NCBI RefSeq assembly: GCF_900187975.1
Contig: NZ_FZPC01000036.1
Span: 1-61,814 of the forward strand
Reading direction: 5' to 3'
DNA: 61,814 nucleotides
Origin: Pseudomonas delhiensis
GTDB taxonomy: Bacteria; Pseudomonadota; Gammaproteobacteria; Pseudomonadales; Pseudomonadaceae
Of this stretch, positions 44,348-53,985 are shown piece by piece (the first letter of the stretch is position 1; every line of letters starts with the position of its first letter). A model generated the notes under the pieces. The model was given only the letters and a program-made list of their open reading frames with translations. It searched no databases and was not told the origin of the DNA. A program made the position numbers and the translations under genes.

Positions 44348-47300
44348 ATGAAAGTCATATTCCGCGCACTCAAGAGTTTCTGGTTCGCCCTGCCGCTGCT
44401 GTGGCTCGTCGGCATGCTGCTGTGCTGGTTCGTGCTGCCGCGCTGGTTGCCGCAGCGCGAGAGCGTGCTGGCGGCCATGGCGCTGTTCAGCGCCTTCTGC
44501 CTGCTGCTGGTGGTGCTGCGCCAGTACCGGCGCATCCGCGCCGAGCGCAACATCGAGAACCTGGTGCAGCTCGAGGTGGACCGCAGCGCCGGCGCCGGCG
44601 GCGAGTTCCGCGACTCCCAGGTGCTGCAGCAGCGCCTGAAGCACACCATCGCCCTGCTGCGCGCCTCCCGCGCGGCCGGGGGCGGCGGCAAGGCGGCGCT
44701 GTACGACCTGCCCTGGTACCTGGTGGTGGGCATGTCCGCCTCGGGCAAGACCTCGCTGCTGACGCGCTCCGGCCTGTCGGCCAGCATCGCCGGGCAGAGC
44801 GCGGCGCAAAGCGGCACCCAGCATTGCGACTGGTACTTCAGCCCGGAAGCGGTGCTGATCGACACCGCCGGCCGCTACCTCACCGACGACCAGTCGGCCC
44901 AGGAGTTCGCCGACTTCCTCAAGCTGCTGCGCCGCCAGCGCCGCAAGCCGGCGATCAACGGCCTGGTGCTGGTGGTCAGCCTGCCGGGCCTGCTGGCCGC
45001 CTCCCATGACGAGCGCGGCGAGCTGGCCGAGCGCCTGGCTCAGCGCATCCAGACCTACAGCCAGTGCCTGGGGGTGAACCCGCCGATTTACCTGATGCTC
45101 AGCAAGGTCGACCTGCTGCCCGGTTTCTCCCAGGCCTTCGACGCCCTGGACGCCACCGCCCGCCAGCAGCCGCTGGGCATCACCTTCGGCCTCGGCGAAC
45201 TGCGCCAGCGCGGCCTGCGCGGCGCCCTGCAGGACAAGTTCGGCGCGCTGCTGGCCAGCCTGGAACGACACGTCGGCGCGCAGATCGACGGCCTGGGCGG
45301 GCGCGCCGATGCCAGCCTGCTGCAGTTCCCGCGCTACCTGGGCGAACTGTCCGGGCTGCTCGGCGACTTCCTCGAGAGCTTCGAAAGCGCCGCGCGCCAG
45401 CGCACCCCGGCGGTGCTGCGCGGCCTGTACTTCACCAGCGCCCTGCAGACCGACCAGGTGCTGCCGCCGCTGCTGGAGGAAGTGCTGGCCGAGCACTTCG
45501 CCCTGGACGCCGACGCCGCCGAGCGCCCGGACGAGAGCCTGGCGCGGCGCATCGGCGAGCGCAGCTACTTCATCACCGACACCTTCCGCCGGGTGATCTT
45601 CCCCGACCGCGACCTCAGCCTCTATTACTCGCGCCTGGGCAAGCGCAAGGCGCTGGCGCCGAGCCTGCTGGCCGTCGCCGTGCTGGCAGGGGTGGCATTG
45701 GCCGCCTGGCAGGGCTGGTCGTTCGCCAACAACCGCGCCTGGCTCGACGGCCTGCGCGCCCAGCTGGGCGGCGCCGGCCAGGACCCGGCCCAGGACCTGG
45801 AGCTGCTGCGCACCCGCCTGGCCGAGGTCGACAACCAGCGGCAGAACGGCGTGCCCCTGCGCCAGGGTGCGGGCCTGTATGCCGGCGACGACCTGCGCGC
45901 GCCGCTGCAACGGGCCTACCTGGAGCAACTGCAGCGCCAGGCCCTGGAACCGGTGGGCCGGGAACTGCAACGGCGCCTGCGCAACCTCGACGACTTCGCC
46001 CAGAGCCTGGGCGCCACCGCCAGCGCGCCGGCCGAAGCCGGCAGGGCCGGGAAGGACCAGGGCCGTGGCAGCGATGCCGCCGCCGCGGCGCTGCGCCAGG
46101 CGCGCCAGGGCAATGCCGCTGCCGCCCCGAACCTGGGCGGTGTGCCGCGCAGCGTCGGCGACCTGGGCTCGCGCCTGCGTGGCGAAGCGGGCAGCCGCCT
46201 GCGCGAAGCCGCCCGCGATGCGCGCCGCGGCGCCCTGGCCGGGCTGGCCGCCGGCAAGGCCGCGGACGCCTCCGGCGAGCGCGCCGCCGCAGCGGGCCTG
46301 AGCCTGTCCGAGGAAGTCCTCGACCGTCTCGACGAACACCAGGTGGCTTCGCTGATCGAGGCCTACGACGCGCTCAAGCTCTACCTCATCCTCACCCGCC
46401 CGGAACAGCACGCCGACGCCGACTTCGTCGCCGCCGCGCTGCCGCGGGCCTGGGAGCGCGCCCAGGCCGGGGAGGGCGGCGACAAGCTCGACGCCGCGGT
46501 GGTGCGCGCCAACAGCGCCATGTACGTGCGCTACCTGCGTGCCGGCGAGGCGCCGGCGCTGCGCCGCAACGAGGAGCTGGTGGCCGAGGCGCGGCAGAAC
46601 CTCAAGTCCTTCATGCGCGCCAGCTCGCTGGTGGACCGCGAATACCTGCGCCTGCAACTGGAAGCCGACCGCCAGTTCCCCGCGCTGACCCTCAACGACC
46701 TGGTGCCGCTGCCCGGGCGCAACCTGCTGTATTCCGGCGAGGCGATCCCGGCGCTCTACAGCCGCCAGGGCTGGGAGCAGTTCCTGCGTCCGGAGCTGAT
46801 CAAGCTGCTTTCCGGCGACCTGCGCAACGAATCCGACTGGGTGCTCGACGGCGAGGGCAGCGACGGCCTAGTGCAGAAGGCCAACTTCATGCGCGAGCTG
46901 ATGGCCCGCTACAAGGCCGACTACGCCGAGGTCTGGATGCGCTTCCTGGCCGGCACCGGGGTGCGCCAGTTCGGCGACATGCAGGGCGCCACCCGCCAGT
47001 TGTCGCTGTACAGCGACGTACAGAACTCGCCGCTCAAGCTGCTGCTCGCGGCGGTGGACCGCAACACCGCCTGGGACCAGCCGGAGAAGCCGGCGCAGAA
47101 GGTCGCCAGCGCCGTCGAGGACAGCTTCTGGACGCGGGTGAGGGGCGTGTTCGGCGATGACGCCGAGGCCGCCGCCAAGCAGATGAGCACGCCGCTGCCC
47201 AAGGTCGACGACGGCAGCCTGGCCAAGCGCTTCGAGCCGGTGGCGCGGCTGTTCGCCCGGGAGAACCCCGAAGGCGCCGACAGCACCGTCATGGACCGCT

Positions 47301-48241
47301 ACCTGGCCTCCCTGCGCCGGCTCAAGGTGCGCCTGGCCAACGTCCAGCGCTCCCAGGACGTGGGCAAGAGCAGCAAGGCGCTGATCAGCGAGACCCTCGA
47401 GGGCGGGCCCTCGGAGTTCGCCGGTGCGCGCAACTACGTGGAGACCAGCATCGACACCAGCCAGGGCGGCCTGTCCGCCTCGCTGCAGAAGCTCTTCATC
47501 GCGCCGCTGCAGTACAGCTGGGACAGCCTGCGCGAGCCGGCCGGCGAACAGATCGCCCAGGCCTGGACGCAGCAGATCGCGCGGCCCTGGAACCAGGTGC
47601 TGGCGCACCGCTACCCGATCGCCCCGGGCAGCGCAAACGAGGCCTCGGTCAAGGACCTGCAGCGCTTCGTCGACCCGCAGAGCGGCCTGCTGCCGGCCTT
47701 CAAGCGCAACGAGATCGGCAACCTCTCCGGCGGCGAAGGCCTGGGCATGGGCAACGGCCAGCAGGCGCCGCTGGTGGACCCGCGCCTGGTCAGCGGCATC
47801 GACCGCGCCAGTTCGCTGGGCGAGGTGATCGCCAGCCTGTCCGACCGCGACAACGGCTTCGAGGTGATGCTCGAACCCTCCGGCGCCTTCACCGACATCG
47901 TCTTCACCCTGGACGGCCAGGAGCAGCACTACCGCAACGGCCGCAGCAGCTGGAGCCGCTTCGCCTGGCCGGGCAGCACCAGCACCCCGGGCGCGCGCCT
48001 GGACGTGGTGACCCTCTCCGGGCAGCGCCTGACGGTGTTCGACTACCCGGGCCGCTGGGGCCTGCTGAAGATGAGCGAGAGCGCCCGCGTGAGCAACGTC
48101 GACGAGGTGCAGCAGCGTTTCACCTGGAACACCGGCGCCGGCAATGTCAGCCTGCTGGTGCGCAACTACGGCGGGGTGAAGATGACCGACCTGGCCAACG
48201 TCAAGAGCCTCGGCTCGCTGGGCCAGGCGGGGCGTCTGTGA
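44348..48241 (+). CDS. tssM: T6SS membrane complex protein TssM (IcmF)
   Basis: The product is 1297 residues. Two N-terminal membrane helices (about 10-60) precede a cytoplasmic NTPase-like domain with GMSASGKTSLL near 128 and DTAGRYL near 175. A third helix follows (about 437-460), then the large periplasmic IcmF/DUF1215 region ending in FEVMLEPSG and YRNGRSSWSRFAWPG, which contact TssJ. Residues about 555-650 are an unusual alanine/arginine/glycine-rich low-complexity insertion. A second, shorter TssM-like gene lies downstream. Confidence 0.96.
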   Translation: MKVIFRALKSFWFALPLLWLVGMLLCWFVLPRWLPQRESVLAAMALFSAFCLLLVVLRQYRRIRAERNIENLVQLEVDRSAGAGGEFRDSQVLQQRLKHTIALLRASRAAGGGGKAALYDLPWYLVVGMSASGKTSLLTRSGLSASIAGQSAAQSGTQHCDWYFSPEAVLIDTAGRYLTDDQSAQEFADFLKLLRRQRRKPAINGLVLVVSLPGLLAASHDERGELAERLAQRIQTYSQCLGVNPPIYLMLSKVDLLPGFSQAFDALDATARQQPLGITFGLGELRQRGLRGALQDKFGALLASLERHVGAQIDGLGGRADASLLQFPRYLGELSGLLGDFLESFESAARQRTPAVLRGLYFTSALQTDQVLPPLLEEVLAEHFALDADAAERPDESLARRIGERSYFITDTFRRVIFPDRDLSLYYSRLGKRKALAPSLLAVAVLAGVALAAWQGWSFANNRAWLDGLRAQLGGAGQDPAQDLELLRTRLAEVDNQRQNGVPLRQGAGLYAGDDLRAPLQRAYLEQLQRQALEPVGRELQRRLRNLDDFAQSLGATASAPAEAGRAGKDQGRGSDAAAAALRQARQGNAAAAPNLGGVPRSVGDLGSRLRGEAGSRLREAARDARRGALAGLAAGKAADASGERAAAAGLSLSEEVLDRLDEHQVASLIEAYDALKLYLILTRPEQHADADFVAAALPRAWERAQAGEGGDKLDAAVVRANSAMYVRYLRAGEAPALRRNEELVAEARQNLKSFMRASSLVDREYLRLQLEADRQFPALTLNDLVPLPGRNLLYSGEAIPALYSRQGWEQFLRPELIKLLSGDLRNESDWVLDGEGSDGLVQKANFMRELMARYKADYAEVWMRFLAGTGVRQFGDMQGATRQLSLYSDVQNSPLKLLLAAVDRNTAWDQPEKPAQKVASAVEDSFWTRVRGVFGDDAEAAAKQMSTPLPKVDDGSLAKRFEPVARLFARENPEGADSTVMDRYLASLRRLKVRLANVQRSQDVGKSSKALISETLEGGPSEFAGARNYVETSIDTSQGGLSASLQKLFIAPLQYSWDSLREPAGEQIAQAWTQQIARPWNQVLAHRYPIAPGSANEASVKDLQRFVDPQSGLLPAFKRNEIGNLSGGEGLGMGNGQQAPLVDPRLVSGIDRASSLGEVIASLSDRDNGFEVMLEPSGAFTDIVFTLDGQEQHYRNGRSSWSRFAWPGSTSTPGARLDVVTLSGQRLTVFDYPGRWGLLKMSESARVSNVDEVQQRFTWNTGAGNVSLLVRNYGGVKMTDLANVKSLGSLGQAGRL

Positions 48242-48275
48242 GGGGCCCGGCCATGGTGGGCGAGGGGGCGCGCCC

Positions 48276-49199
48276 ATGATCGGCTGTTTCGGCAAGCTGC
48301 CGGCGGCGGCCGATTTCGTCAGCCTGCACGGCGCGGCGGAAGAGGTGCGCGAGTTCGACGCCTGGCTGCAGGCCGGCCTGGGTCGCCTGCAGGGCGTGGA
48401 AGACTGGCGCGAGCGCTTCGACCGCCTGCCGCTGTGCCATTTCTGCTTCCGCGCCCGCTCGGGCAACTGGCTGTTCGGCGGCCTGGCCAGCTCGCGCGAC
48501 GCCAGCGGCCGGCGCTACCCGTTCCTGGTCTTCCAGGGCATCCGCGGCAGCCATGCCCAGGGCTTCGTCGCCCCGCACACCCTGGGCGAACTGTTCGCCG
48601 GGCAGGTCACGCCCCTTCTCAACCAGGCGCGCCAGGGCGTGGAGGCGCAGCAGCTGTTCGCCCGCATCGAGGCGCTGCGGCCCTGGGGCGAGCAGGACCT
48701 GGCGCTGTACCGCCGGGTGCACGAGAAATTCCTCGCCGACTTCAACCTGCGCGACATCGCCGCCGCGCTGGCCAACACCTACCCGGAATTCGTCGCCAGC
48801 GCGCTGCTGCACCGCCTGCATGCCCTGCGCGCACCCCTGGCCGAGGGCCGGGCGCTGGTGCTGCGCCTGCCGCTGCCGGCCGAACGCTGGCTCAAGCGCC
48901 CGGTGGCCGACCTCTGGTGCACCTGGCTGGCGCGCTTCGCCGGCGGCGCCATCCCCGTGGCCAGCCTGCTGGTCGACGACTTCATGCGCCCGGAGCTGCT
49001 GTGTTTCACCGGCCGCGGCGAAGACGCCCTGTACCGCCTGCTCACCGGCGTGGCCGGGCGCGAAGAGCGCTACGACCTGCTCGAGAGCTTCGCCGACTTC
49101 AACGAACACCACCGAGCCCTGGAGCTGCCCGACGAAGGCCTGGCGCTGCGCGACTACCTGGCGCGCTTCGCCCCGGCCGAGGAGGCGCAACCGGTATGA
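48276..49199 (+). CDS. tagF: T6SS-associated protein TagF (DUF2094)
   Basis: The product is 307 residues. It starts GCFGKLPAAADFVS, the conserved TagF N-terminus, followed by CHFCFRARSGNWLFGGLASSRDASGRRYPF. In Pseudomonas, TagF restrains T6SS assembly post-translationally. No fused PppA phosphatase is present, and no ppkA or fha genes are in the window. Its TGA overlaps the next ATG by four bases. Confidence 0.92.
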   Translation: MIGCFGKLPAAADFVSLHGAAEEVREFDAWLQAGLGRLQGVEDWRERFDRLPLCHFCFRARSGNWLFGGLASSRDASGRRYPFLVFQGIRGSHAQGFVAPHTLGELFAGQVTPLLNQARQGVEAQQLFARIEALRPWGEQDLALYRRVHEKFLADFNLRDIAAALANTYPEFVASALLHRLHALRAPLAEGRALVLRLPLPAERWLKRPVADLWCTWLARFAGGAIPVASLLVDDFMRPELLCFTGRGEDALYRLLTGVAGREERYDLLESFADFNEHHRALELPDEGLALRDYLARFAPAEEAQPV

Positions 49200-51670
49200 A
49201 CAAGATCCGCTACTACTTCCTCAAGTACCAACCCTATGTCCTTGGCGTGGCCTTCTTCCTGGCCATCTTCCTGGTCTGGCGCCTGGGCCTGCTGCTGGGC
49301 TTCGCCTCGCTGCCCAGCCTGCTCGCCGGCATTGCCCTGTTCCTGGTGCTCTCGGCGCTCTACGTGCTGCTGCTGTACCGCGGCGCGGCGGCGCCGTCCC
49401 ATGACCTGGAGGCCTTGCTGCGCGACGACGCCGACCAGGCCGTGCTGGCGGCCAGCCCGCAGGACCGCGAGGAGATCGGCCTGCTGCGCGAGCGCCTGCT
49501 GCAGAGCCTGGAGCGCCTCGGCGCCAAGGGCCGCGGCCGGCGCAGCCGCGACGCGCTCTACGCGCTGCCCTGGTACCTGGTGATCGGCCAGCCGGCGGCG
49601 GGCAAGAGCAGCATGCTGGCGCAGTCCGGGCTGAACTTCCCCTATGCCGACCGCGAGGGCGTGCGCGTCGCCGGCCTGGGCGGCACGCGCAACTGCGACT
49701 GGTTCTTCGCCTCCGAGGCGGTGCTGCTGGATACCGCCGGGCGCTACATGCACAACCCCGAGGAGGCCGGCAAGTGGCGCGGCTTCCTGGCCCTGCTGCG
49801 CAAGTACCGCCAGCGCCGGCCGCTGAACGGCCTGATCGTGACCGTGAGCATCGAGGACCTGCTGCAGGGCGGCGACGACGACCGCGAGCAACTGGCCAAG
49901 CGCCTGCGCGAACGCATCCAGGAAGCGCACCAGCTGCTGGAGGCGCGCCTGCCGATCTACCTGGTGTTCACCAAGTGCGACCTGCTGCCGGGCTTCAGCG
50001 AGTTCCACCAGCGCCTGGACCCGGCGCGGCGCGAGGAAGTGATGGGCAAGACCTTCGCCCACCAGGGTTTCGAGCAGTCCGACTGGGGCCGGCGCTTCGA
50101 CGACGCCATGGCGACCCTGGTGCAGTACTGGAAGCAGGTGGCGCACCAGCAACTGGTGGAGCAGGACATCCGCCTCACCCGCGAGGACCCGTCGGTGTAC
50201 CGCCTGCCGCTGGAACTGGAAGCGCTGCGCCCGCGCCTGCAGGCCTTCGTCGCCACCCTGCTGCGCGCCAACCCCTACCAGAGCGCCGAGCTGCTGCGCG
50301 GCTTCTACTTCACCTCGGCGCTGGACAGCCGCGAGCTGCGCCATGGCGTGCATGCCGGCGCGGTCACCGCGCGCTTCGCCCTGCAGGCCGACGGCGAGCC
50401 CGGCGGCGCCACGGCGCGGCCGCAGGCGTTGTTCATCCCGAGCCTGTTCCAGAAGGTGATCATTCCCGACCAGCACCTGGTGGCGCTGTACACCAGCAAC
50501 CGCCGCGAGCGCCGGCGCAAGGCCATCGGCGTCGGCGTGGCCGCCTCGCTGGCGGCATTGCTGTGCGGCGCCTGGGGCTGGTCGTACTGGAACAACCACG
50601 CCCAGCTGCGCGCCATCGGCAGCGAGCTGGCCAGCGCCGCCGAGGCCGACCGCAACGACGCCGGGCGCTTCACCCAGTGGCACAGCCTGGACGGCCTGCG
50701 CCAGTGGACCGCGCACTACTTCAACCGGCACCACGACGACGGCGTGCCGCTGTCCATGCGCCTGGGACTGTACCAGGGCCATGCCGTGGAGCCGCTGCTG
50801 CGCGAGCGCTACTTCGCCCGCCTGGAAAGCGTGATGCTCGAGCCCACCGCGCAGAACCTGACGCGCACCCTGTACCTGCTCACCGGCATCAAGGTCTACC
50901 AGCGCAACGCCCGCGAGCTGGCGCCGGTCAGCGGCGTCGACAGCGTCGAGCCGCGCGCGCTGCCGGCGGACAACCGCGCCCAGTCCATCGCCGACTTCGG
51001 CGAGGCCGCGCTGGACACCTACGTGATGCTCTCGCGCTCCCAGCGCGAGAAGGCCGAGCCGGCCTTCCTCAAGGCGCACCTGCCGGACTACTGGTACCCG
51101 GCCATCGCCGCGCAGGTCGGCGGCAGCGACCGCGAGGCGCCCGACTACCAGTACGCCAGCCGGCAGATCGACTTCTACGCCGAGCAGATCCGCCAGCCGG
51201 ACGTGCCGCGGATCCTCGACAACGCCTTCCTGGTGTCCAGCTCGCGCAACTACATCAACAGCCTGCGCTCGCAGTCGCTGCGCGCCATCGAGACCATCAC
51301 CCTGGAGTCCGACACCCTGTTCGCCTTCGCCCGCGCCGACTTCCAGAGCCTCAAGGCCGGCGGCCAGCGGCAGCTCAACGCCATCGCCGGCAAGCTCCTG
51401 AGCACGCCCTGCGTGGGCAAGATCGTGATCGCCGGGCATGCCGACCAGCTGGGCGACCCGGACTCCAACCAGAAGGTCTCGCTGCAGCGCGCCCAGACCA
51501 TCAAGACCTACCTGGCCGGCAAGGGCGTGCCCGGGGAACTCATGGAAGCGGTGGGCGAGGGCAGCGCCAAGCCGCTGGTGAAGTGCGACATGCAGATGCC
51601 GCGGGCGCGGCTGATCGAGTGTCTTGAACCCAACCGCCGCGTGGAGATCGAGGTCCGTGCGCTCAACTGA
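49196..51670 (+). CDS. Second TssM-like protein fused to an OmpA peptidoglycan-binding domain
   Basis: The product is 824 residues. Two N-terminal helices (about 13-65), a P-loop GQPAAGKSS near 131, DTAGRYMH near 180 and KVIIPDQHL before a third helix (about 440-460) are clear TssM features. The long periplasmic DUF1215 part is missing. After about 220 periplasmic residues comes an OmpA-like domain (about 690-824: IVIAGHADQLGD, SLQRAQTIKTYLAGKGV, PNRRVEIEV). The chain thus joins a TssM cytoplasmic and membrane part to a wall anchor, complementing a TssL without one. It probably joins or regulates the membrane complex. Confidence 0.88.
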   Translation: MNKIRYYFLKYQPYVLGVAFFLAIFLVWRLGLLLGFASLPSLLAGIALFLVLSALYVLLLYRGAAAPSHDLEALLRDDADQAVLAASPQDREEIGLLRERLLQSLERLGAKGRGRRSRDALYALPWYLVIGQPAAGKSSMLAQSGLNFPYADREGVRVAGLGGTRNCDWFFASEAVLLDTAGRYMHNPEEAGKWRGFLALLRKYRQRRPLNGLIVTVSIEDLLQGGDDDREQLAKRLRERIQEAHQLLEARLPIYLVFTKCDLLPGFSEFHQRLDPARREEVMGKTFAHQGFEQSDWGRRFDDAMATLVQYWKQVAHQQLVEQDIRLTREDPSVYRLPLELEALRPRLQAFVATLLRANPYQSAELLRGFYFTSALDSRELRHGVHAGAVTARFALQADGEPGGATARPQALFIPSLFQKVIIPDQHLVALYTSNRRERRRKAIGVGVAASLAALLCGAWGWSYWNNHAQLRAIGSELASAAEADRNDAGRFTQWHSLDGLRQWTAHYFNRHHDDGVPLSMRLGLYQGHAVEPLLRERYFARLESVMLEPTAQNLTRTLYLLTGIKVYQRNARELAPVSGVDSVEPRALPADNRAQSIADFGEAALDTYVMLSRSQREKAEPAFLKAHLPDYWYPAIAAQVGGSDREAPDYQYASRQIDFYAEQIRQPDVPRILDNAFLVSSSRNYINSLRSQSLRAIETITLESDTLFAFARADFQSLKAGGQRQLNAIAGKLLSTPCVGKIVIAGHADQLGDPDSNQKVSLQRAQTIKTYLAGKGVPGELMEAVGEGSAKPLVKCDMQMPRARLIECLEPNRRVEIEVRALN

Positions 51671-51706
51671 GCCGGGCCGCCACGGCGGGCGGGAAGAAAT
51701 GCCGAT

Positions 51707-51728
51707 GGCCGTGCCCCGGGGCATGGCC
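51707..51728 (+). promoter_or_regulatory. Hairpin in the tssM2-hcp spacer
   Basis: GGCCGTGCCCC and GGGGCATGGCC are inverted with one G-U pair, giving a stem of about nine pairs with a CCGG loop. No U tract follows, so it is more likely an RNA-stabilising or processing hairpin ahead of hcp than a terminator. GGA-containing stretches downstream (near 51760 and 51795-51820) could be RsmA contacts. Confidence 0.35.
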
Positions 51729-51831
51729 GCGGTGCCGACGGAGCCTCTCTACGGATAGGGGTTTCAACGTAGGGCGACGATCTGAGCAGTTCGATGGAAG
51801 CCCGATTCACTTAGATATGGAGATATGCGAC

Positions 51832-52338
51832 ATGGCATTTGATGCTTTCCTGAAGATCGACGGCATTCCGGGCGAGGCCCTGGACGACAAGCACAAGGAC
51901 TGGATCGAGGTGCTCGGCTACAACTACGGCGCCACCCAGGCCACCTCGGCCACCGCCAGCTCCGCCGGCGGCGCCTCCTCCGAGCGCGTCAACCTGAGCG
52001 ACTTCACCGTGCGCAAGTTCGTCGACAAGGCCTCGGCCAAGCTCTTCGAAGCCTGCTGCAAGGGCCAGCACCTCAAGCAGGTGGTGCTGAACGTCAACCG
52101 CGCCGGCGGTGACAAGGTCACCTACTACCAGATCACCCTGGAAGAAGTGGTGGTGTCCTCGATCAACCACACCGGCGCCGCCAACGACGCCGAGTCCGGC
52201 GACCTGCCGACCGAAGTGGTGACCTTCAACTTCGCTCGCATCAAGACCACCTACACCCAGCAGAAGCGCGCCGACGGCGCGGGCGGCGGCAACGTCGCCG
52301 GCGGCTGGGACCGCTCGATGAACAAGGTCTATTCCTGA
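51832..52338 (+). CDS. hcp: T6SS tube protein Hcp
   Basis: The product is 168 residues from the ATG at 51832 (GGAG upstream). FDAFLKIDGIPGEALDDKHKDWIEVLGYNYG is the canonical Hcp start, and KLFEACCKGQHLKQVVLNVNRAGGD and ITLEEVVVSSINHTG follow. It stacks as hexamers inside the sheath and can carry small effectors. A 161-base leader and its own strong terminator suggest separate, high expression. Confidence 0.97.
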   Translation: MAFDAFLKIDGIPGEALDDKHKDWIEVLGYNYGATQATSATASSAGGASSERVNLSDFTVRKFVDKASAKLFEACCKGQHLKQVVLNVNRAGGDKVTYYQITLEEVVVSSINHTGAANDAESGDLPTEVVTFNFARIKTTYTQQKRADGAGGGNVAGGWDRSMNKVYS

Positions 52339-52358
52339 TAGGACAGGCCTGCAATGTG

Positions 52359-52394
52359 CCTCCCGGCGGTTTCGGCCGCCGGGAGGTCTTTATT
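52359..52394 (+). terminator. Rho-independent terminator after hcp
   Basis: An 11-base GC stem (52359-52369 with 52376-52386) has a 6-base loop, followed by TCTTTATT. It lies 20 bases after the hcp stop and before tssA, so tssA depends on readthrough or its own promoter. Confidence 0.85.
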
Positions 52395-52483
52395 CGCGCC
52401 GCCGCCGGGGTCGCCATGGCCTTCCGGCCTGAAGCCGTGCCCCGGCCGGCGGCGAGCCTCATCGCATCGAGATACCGAGGCCC

Positions 52484-53557
52484 ATGATGCAGCTACCTCC
52501 CTCATTGTCCCTCGACGTCCTGGCCGCCCCCATCGACGGTGGCGCCGGCGAGGACCTGAGCTTTTCCGAGCTGTTCGACCAGATCAAGGAAGCGCGCCGC
52601 GCCGACCCGCAGTACCTGTCCCAGGGCGACTGGCAGACCGACCTCAAGCAGGCGGACTGGGAGCAGGTCATCGAACTGGCCGGGGAGGGCATCGCCCGCC
52701 GCAGCAAGGACCTGATGCTGGTCGCCTGGCTGGCCGAGGGCCTGGCCCGGCGCCATGGCTTCGCCGGCGTGGAGCACGGCCTGGCGCTGGCCACGCGGCT
52801 GCTGGAGACGTACTGGGACAGCCTCTTCCCCGAGCTGGAAGAGGGCATCGAGCAGCGTGCCACGCGCCTGGGCTGGCTCGACAGCACCCTGGCCGAGGTG
52901 GCCAGCCAGCTGCCGCTGACCCAGGGCCAGGCGTACAGCCTGCTGGCCTACGAGGAGTCGCGCCAGGTGGAGAACCTGGCCCGGCAGAACGCCGATGCCG
53001 CCAGCGCCGCGCTGGCCGACGGCAAGATCAATGCAGAGATCTTCCAGCGCGCCGTGGTGCTGACCGACACCGCGCACCTGCAGGCCCAGCATGCCCGGAT
53101 CGGCGCCTGCCTCGTCGCCTTGCAGGGCCTCGGCGCCAGGGCCGACAGCCTGTTCGGCCAGGAAGCGCCTTCCTTCCGCAACCTCGACGACGTGCTGCAC
53201 CGCTGCCAGCAACTGCTGGAGCGCTTGCTCAAGGAGCGCAACGTGGACATCAGCGCCAATCCCGCCCCGGCTGCCGAGCCCGAAGCCGCGCCGGCCGCCC
53301 GGCCCGCATCCGCCGAAACGCCGGCCGCCGCCCCTGCCGTCAACGGCATGCCGCGCAGCCGCGAGGAGGCCCTGGCGCTGCTGGGCAACGTCGCCCAGTA
53401 CTTCCGCCAGCACGAGCCGCACAGCCCGATCCCCTACCTGGTGGAGCGCGCCATCAAGTGGGGCGGCATGCCCCTGGACGCCTGGCTGTGCGACGTGATC
53501 AAGGACGGCGGCGTGATCGACAGCATCCGCGACACCCTGGGTACCCAGGAGTCCTGA
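52484..53557 (+). CDS. tssA: T6SS cap/priming protein TssA
   Basis: The product is 357 residues. An ImpA_N domain (about 5-130: LAAPIDGGAGEDLSFSELFDQIKEARRADP, VAWLAEGLARRHGFAGVEHGL, YWDSLFPE) is followed by a proline/alanine-rich linker (about 260-290). The C-terminal domain is REEALALLGNVAQYFRQHEPHSPIPYLVERA, as in the short TssA1 type. TssA coordinates sheath and tube polymerisation. It is the last gene of the cluster, behind the hcp terminator. Confidence 0.93.
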   Translation: MMQLPPSLSLDVLAAPIDGGAGEDLSFSELFDQIKEARRADPQYLSQGDWQTDLKQADWEQVIELAGEGIARRSKDLMLVAWLAEGLARRHGFAGVEHGLALATRLLETYWDSLFPELEEGIEQRATRLGWLDSTLAEVASQLPLTQGQAYSLLAYEESRQVENLARQNADAASAALADGKINAEIFQRAVVLTDTAHLQAQHARIGACLVALQGLGARADSLFGQEAPSFRNLDDVLHRCQQLLERLLKERNVDISANPAPAAEPEAAPAARPASAETPAAAPAVNGMPRSREEALALLGNVAQYFRQHEPHSPIPYLVERAIKWGGMPLDAWLCDVIKDGGVIDSIRDTLGTQES

Positions 53558-53985
53558 ACCTCGGCCCCGCATGGCCAGGCCGGCGGGCGCCCCGACCGCT
53601 CGTCCGCCGGCATGGCCGGCGCAATGCCGGTACGGCGGGGCCCGCGCCCGTACCCGCTGCGGCAGCCGCCCGCCAGCGGTCGCGAACGCTGCGCTTCTCT
53701 TGTAAGATCAACGGTTTGGATTGGCAGGGCGCTGCCCAGGTTGCCAATCGCAAGTCAGTTGAGATTCACTGCCTGCCGGATCGCAGAGGGAGCTGAATCC
53801 CGATTTCCGCCTGCCACCCCGGTCGTCATGCCGCCGAAATGCCTCGCCACCGCGGCGCGGGCCTGCGGGTGCGTGCCTCCCGAGCATAGTCAGCGCCCGC
53901 ACTGCCGAACCCGGCAGCGGGCGTGGTGTGCATTGCCCCGGCGGTGAACCCGGACAGATACAGCGGTATTGAAAAAGGCCAAGTC
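53558..53985. other. Spacer between T6SS and restriction-modification genes
   Basis: About 430 bases without a supported gene. GC-rich inverted repeats just after tssA (GCCGGCGGGCG...GTCCGCCGGC) may aid termination. The AT-richer stretch TTGTAAGATCAACGGTTTGGAT near 53700 could contain the mod promoter, but no clear -10/-35 pair was found. Confidence 0.35.
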
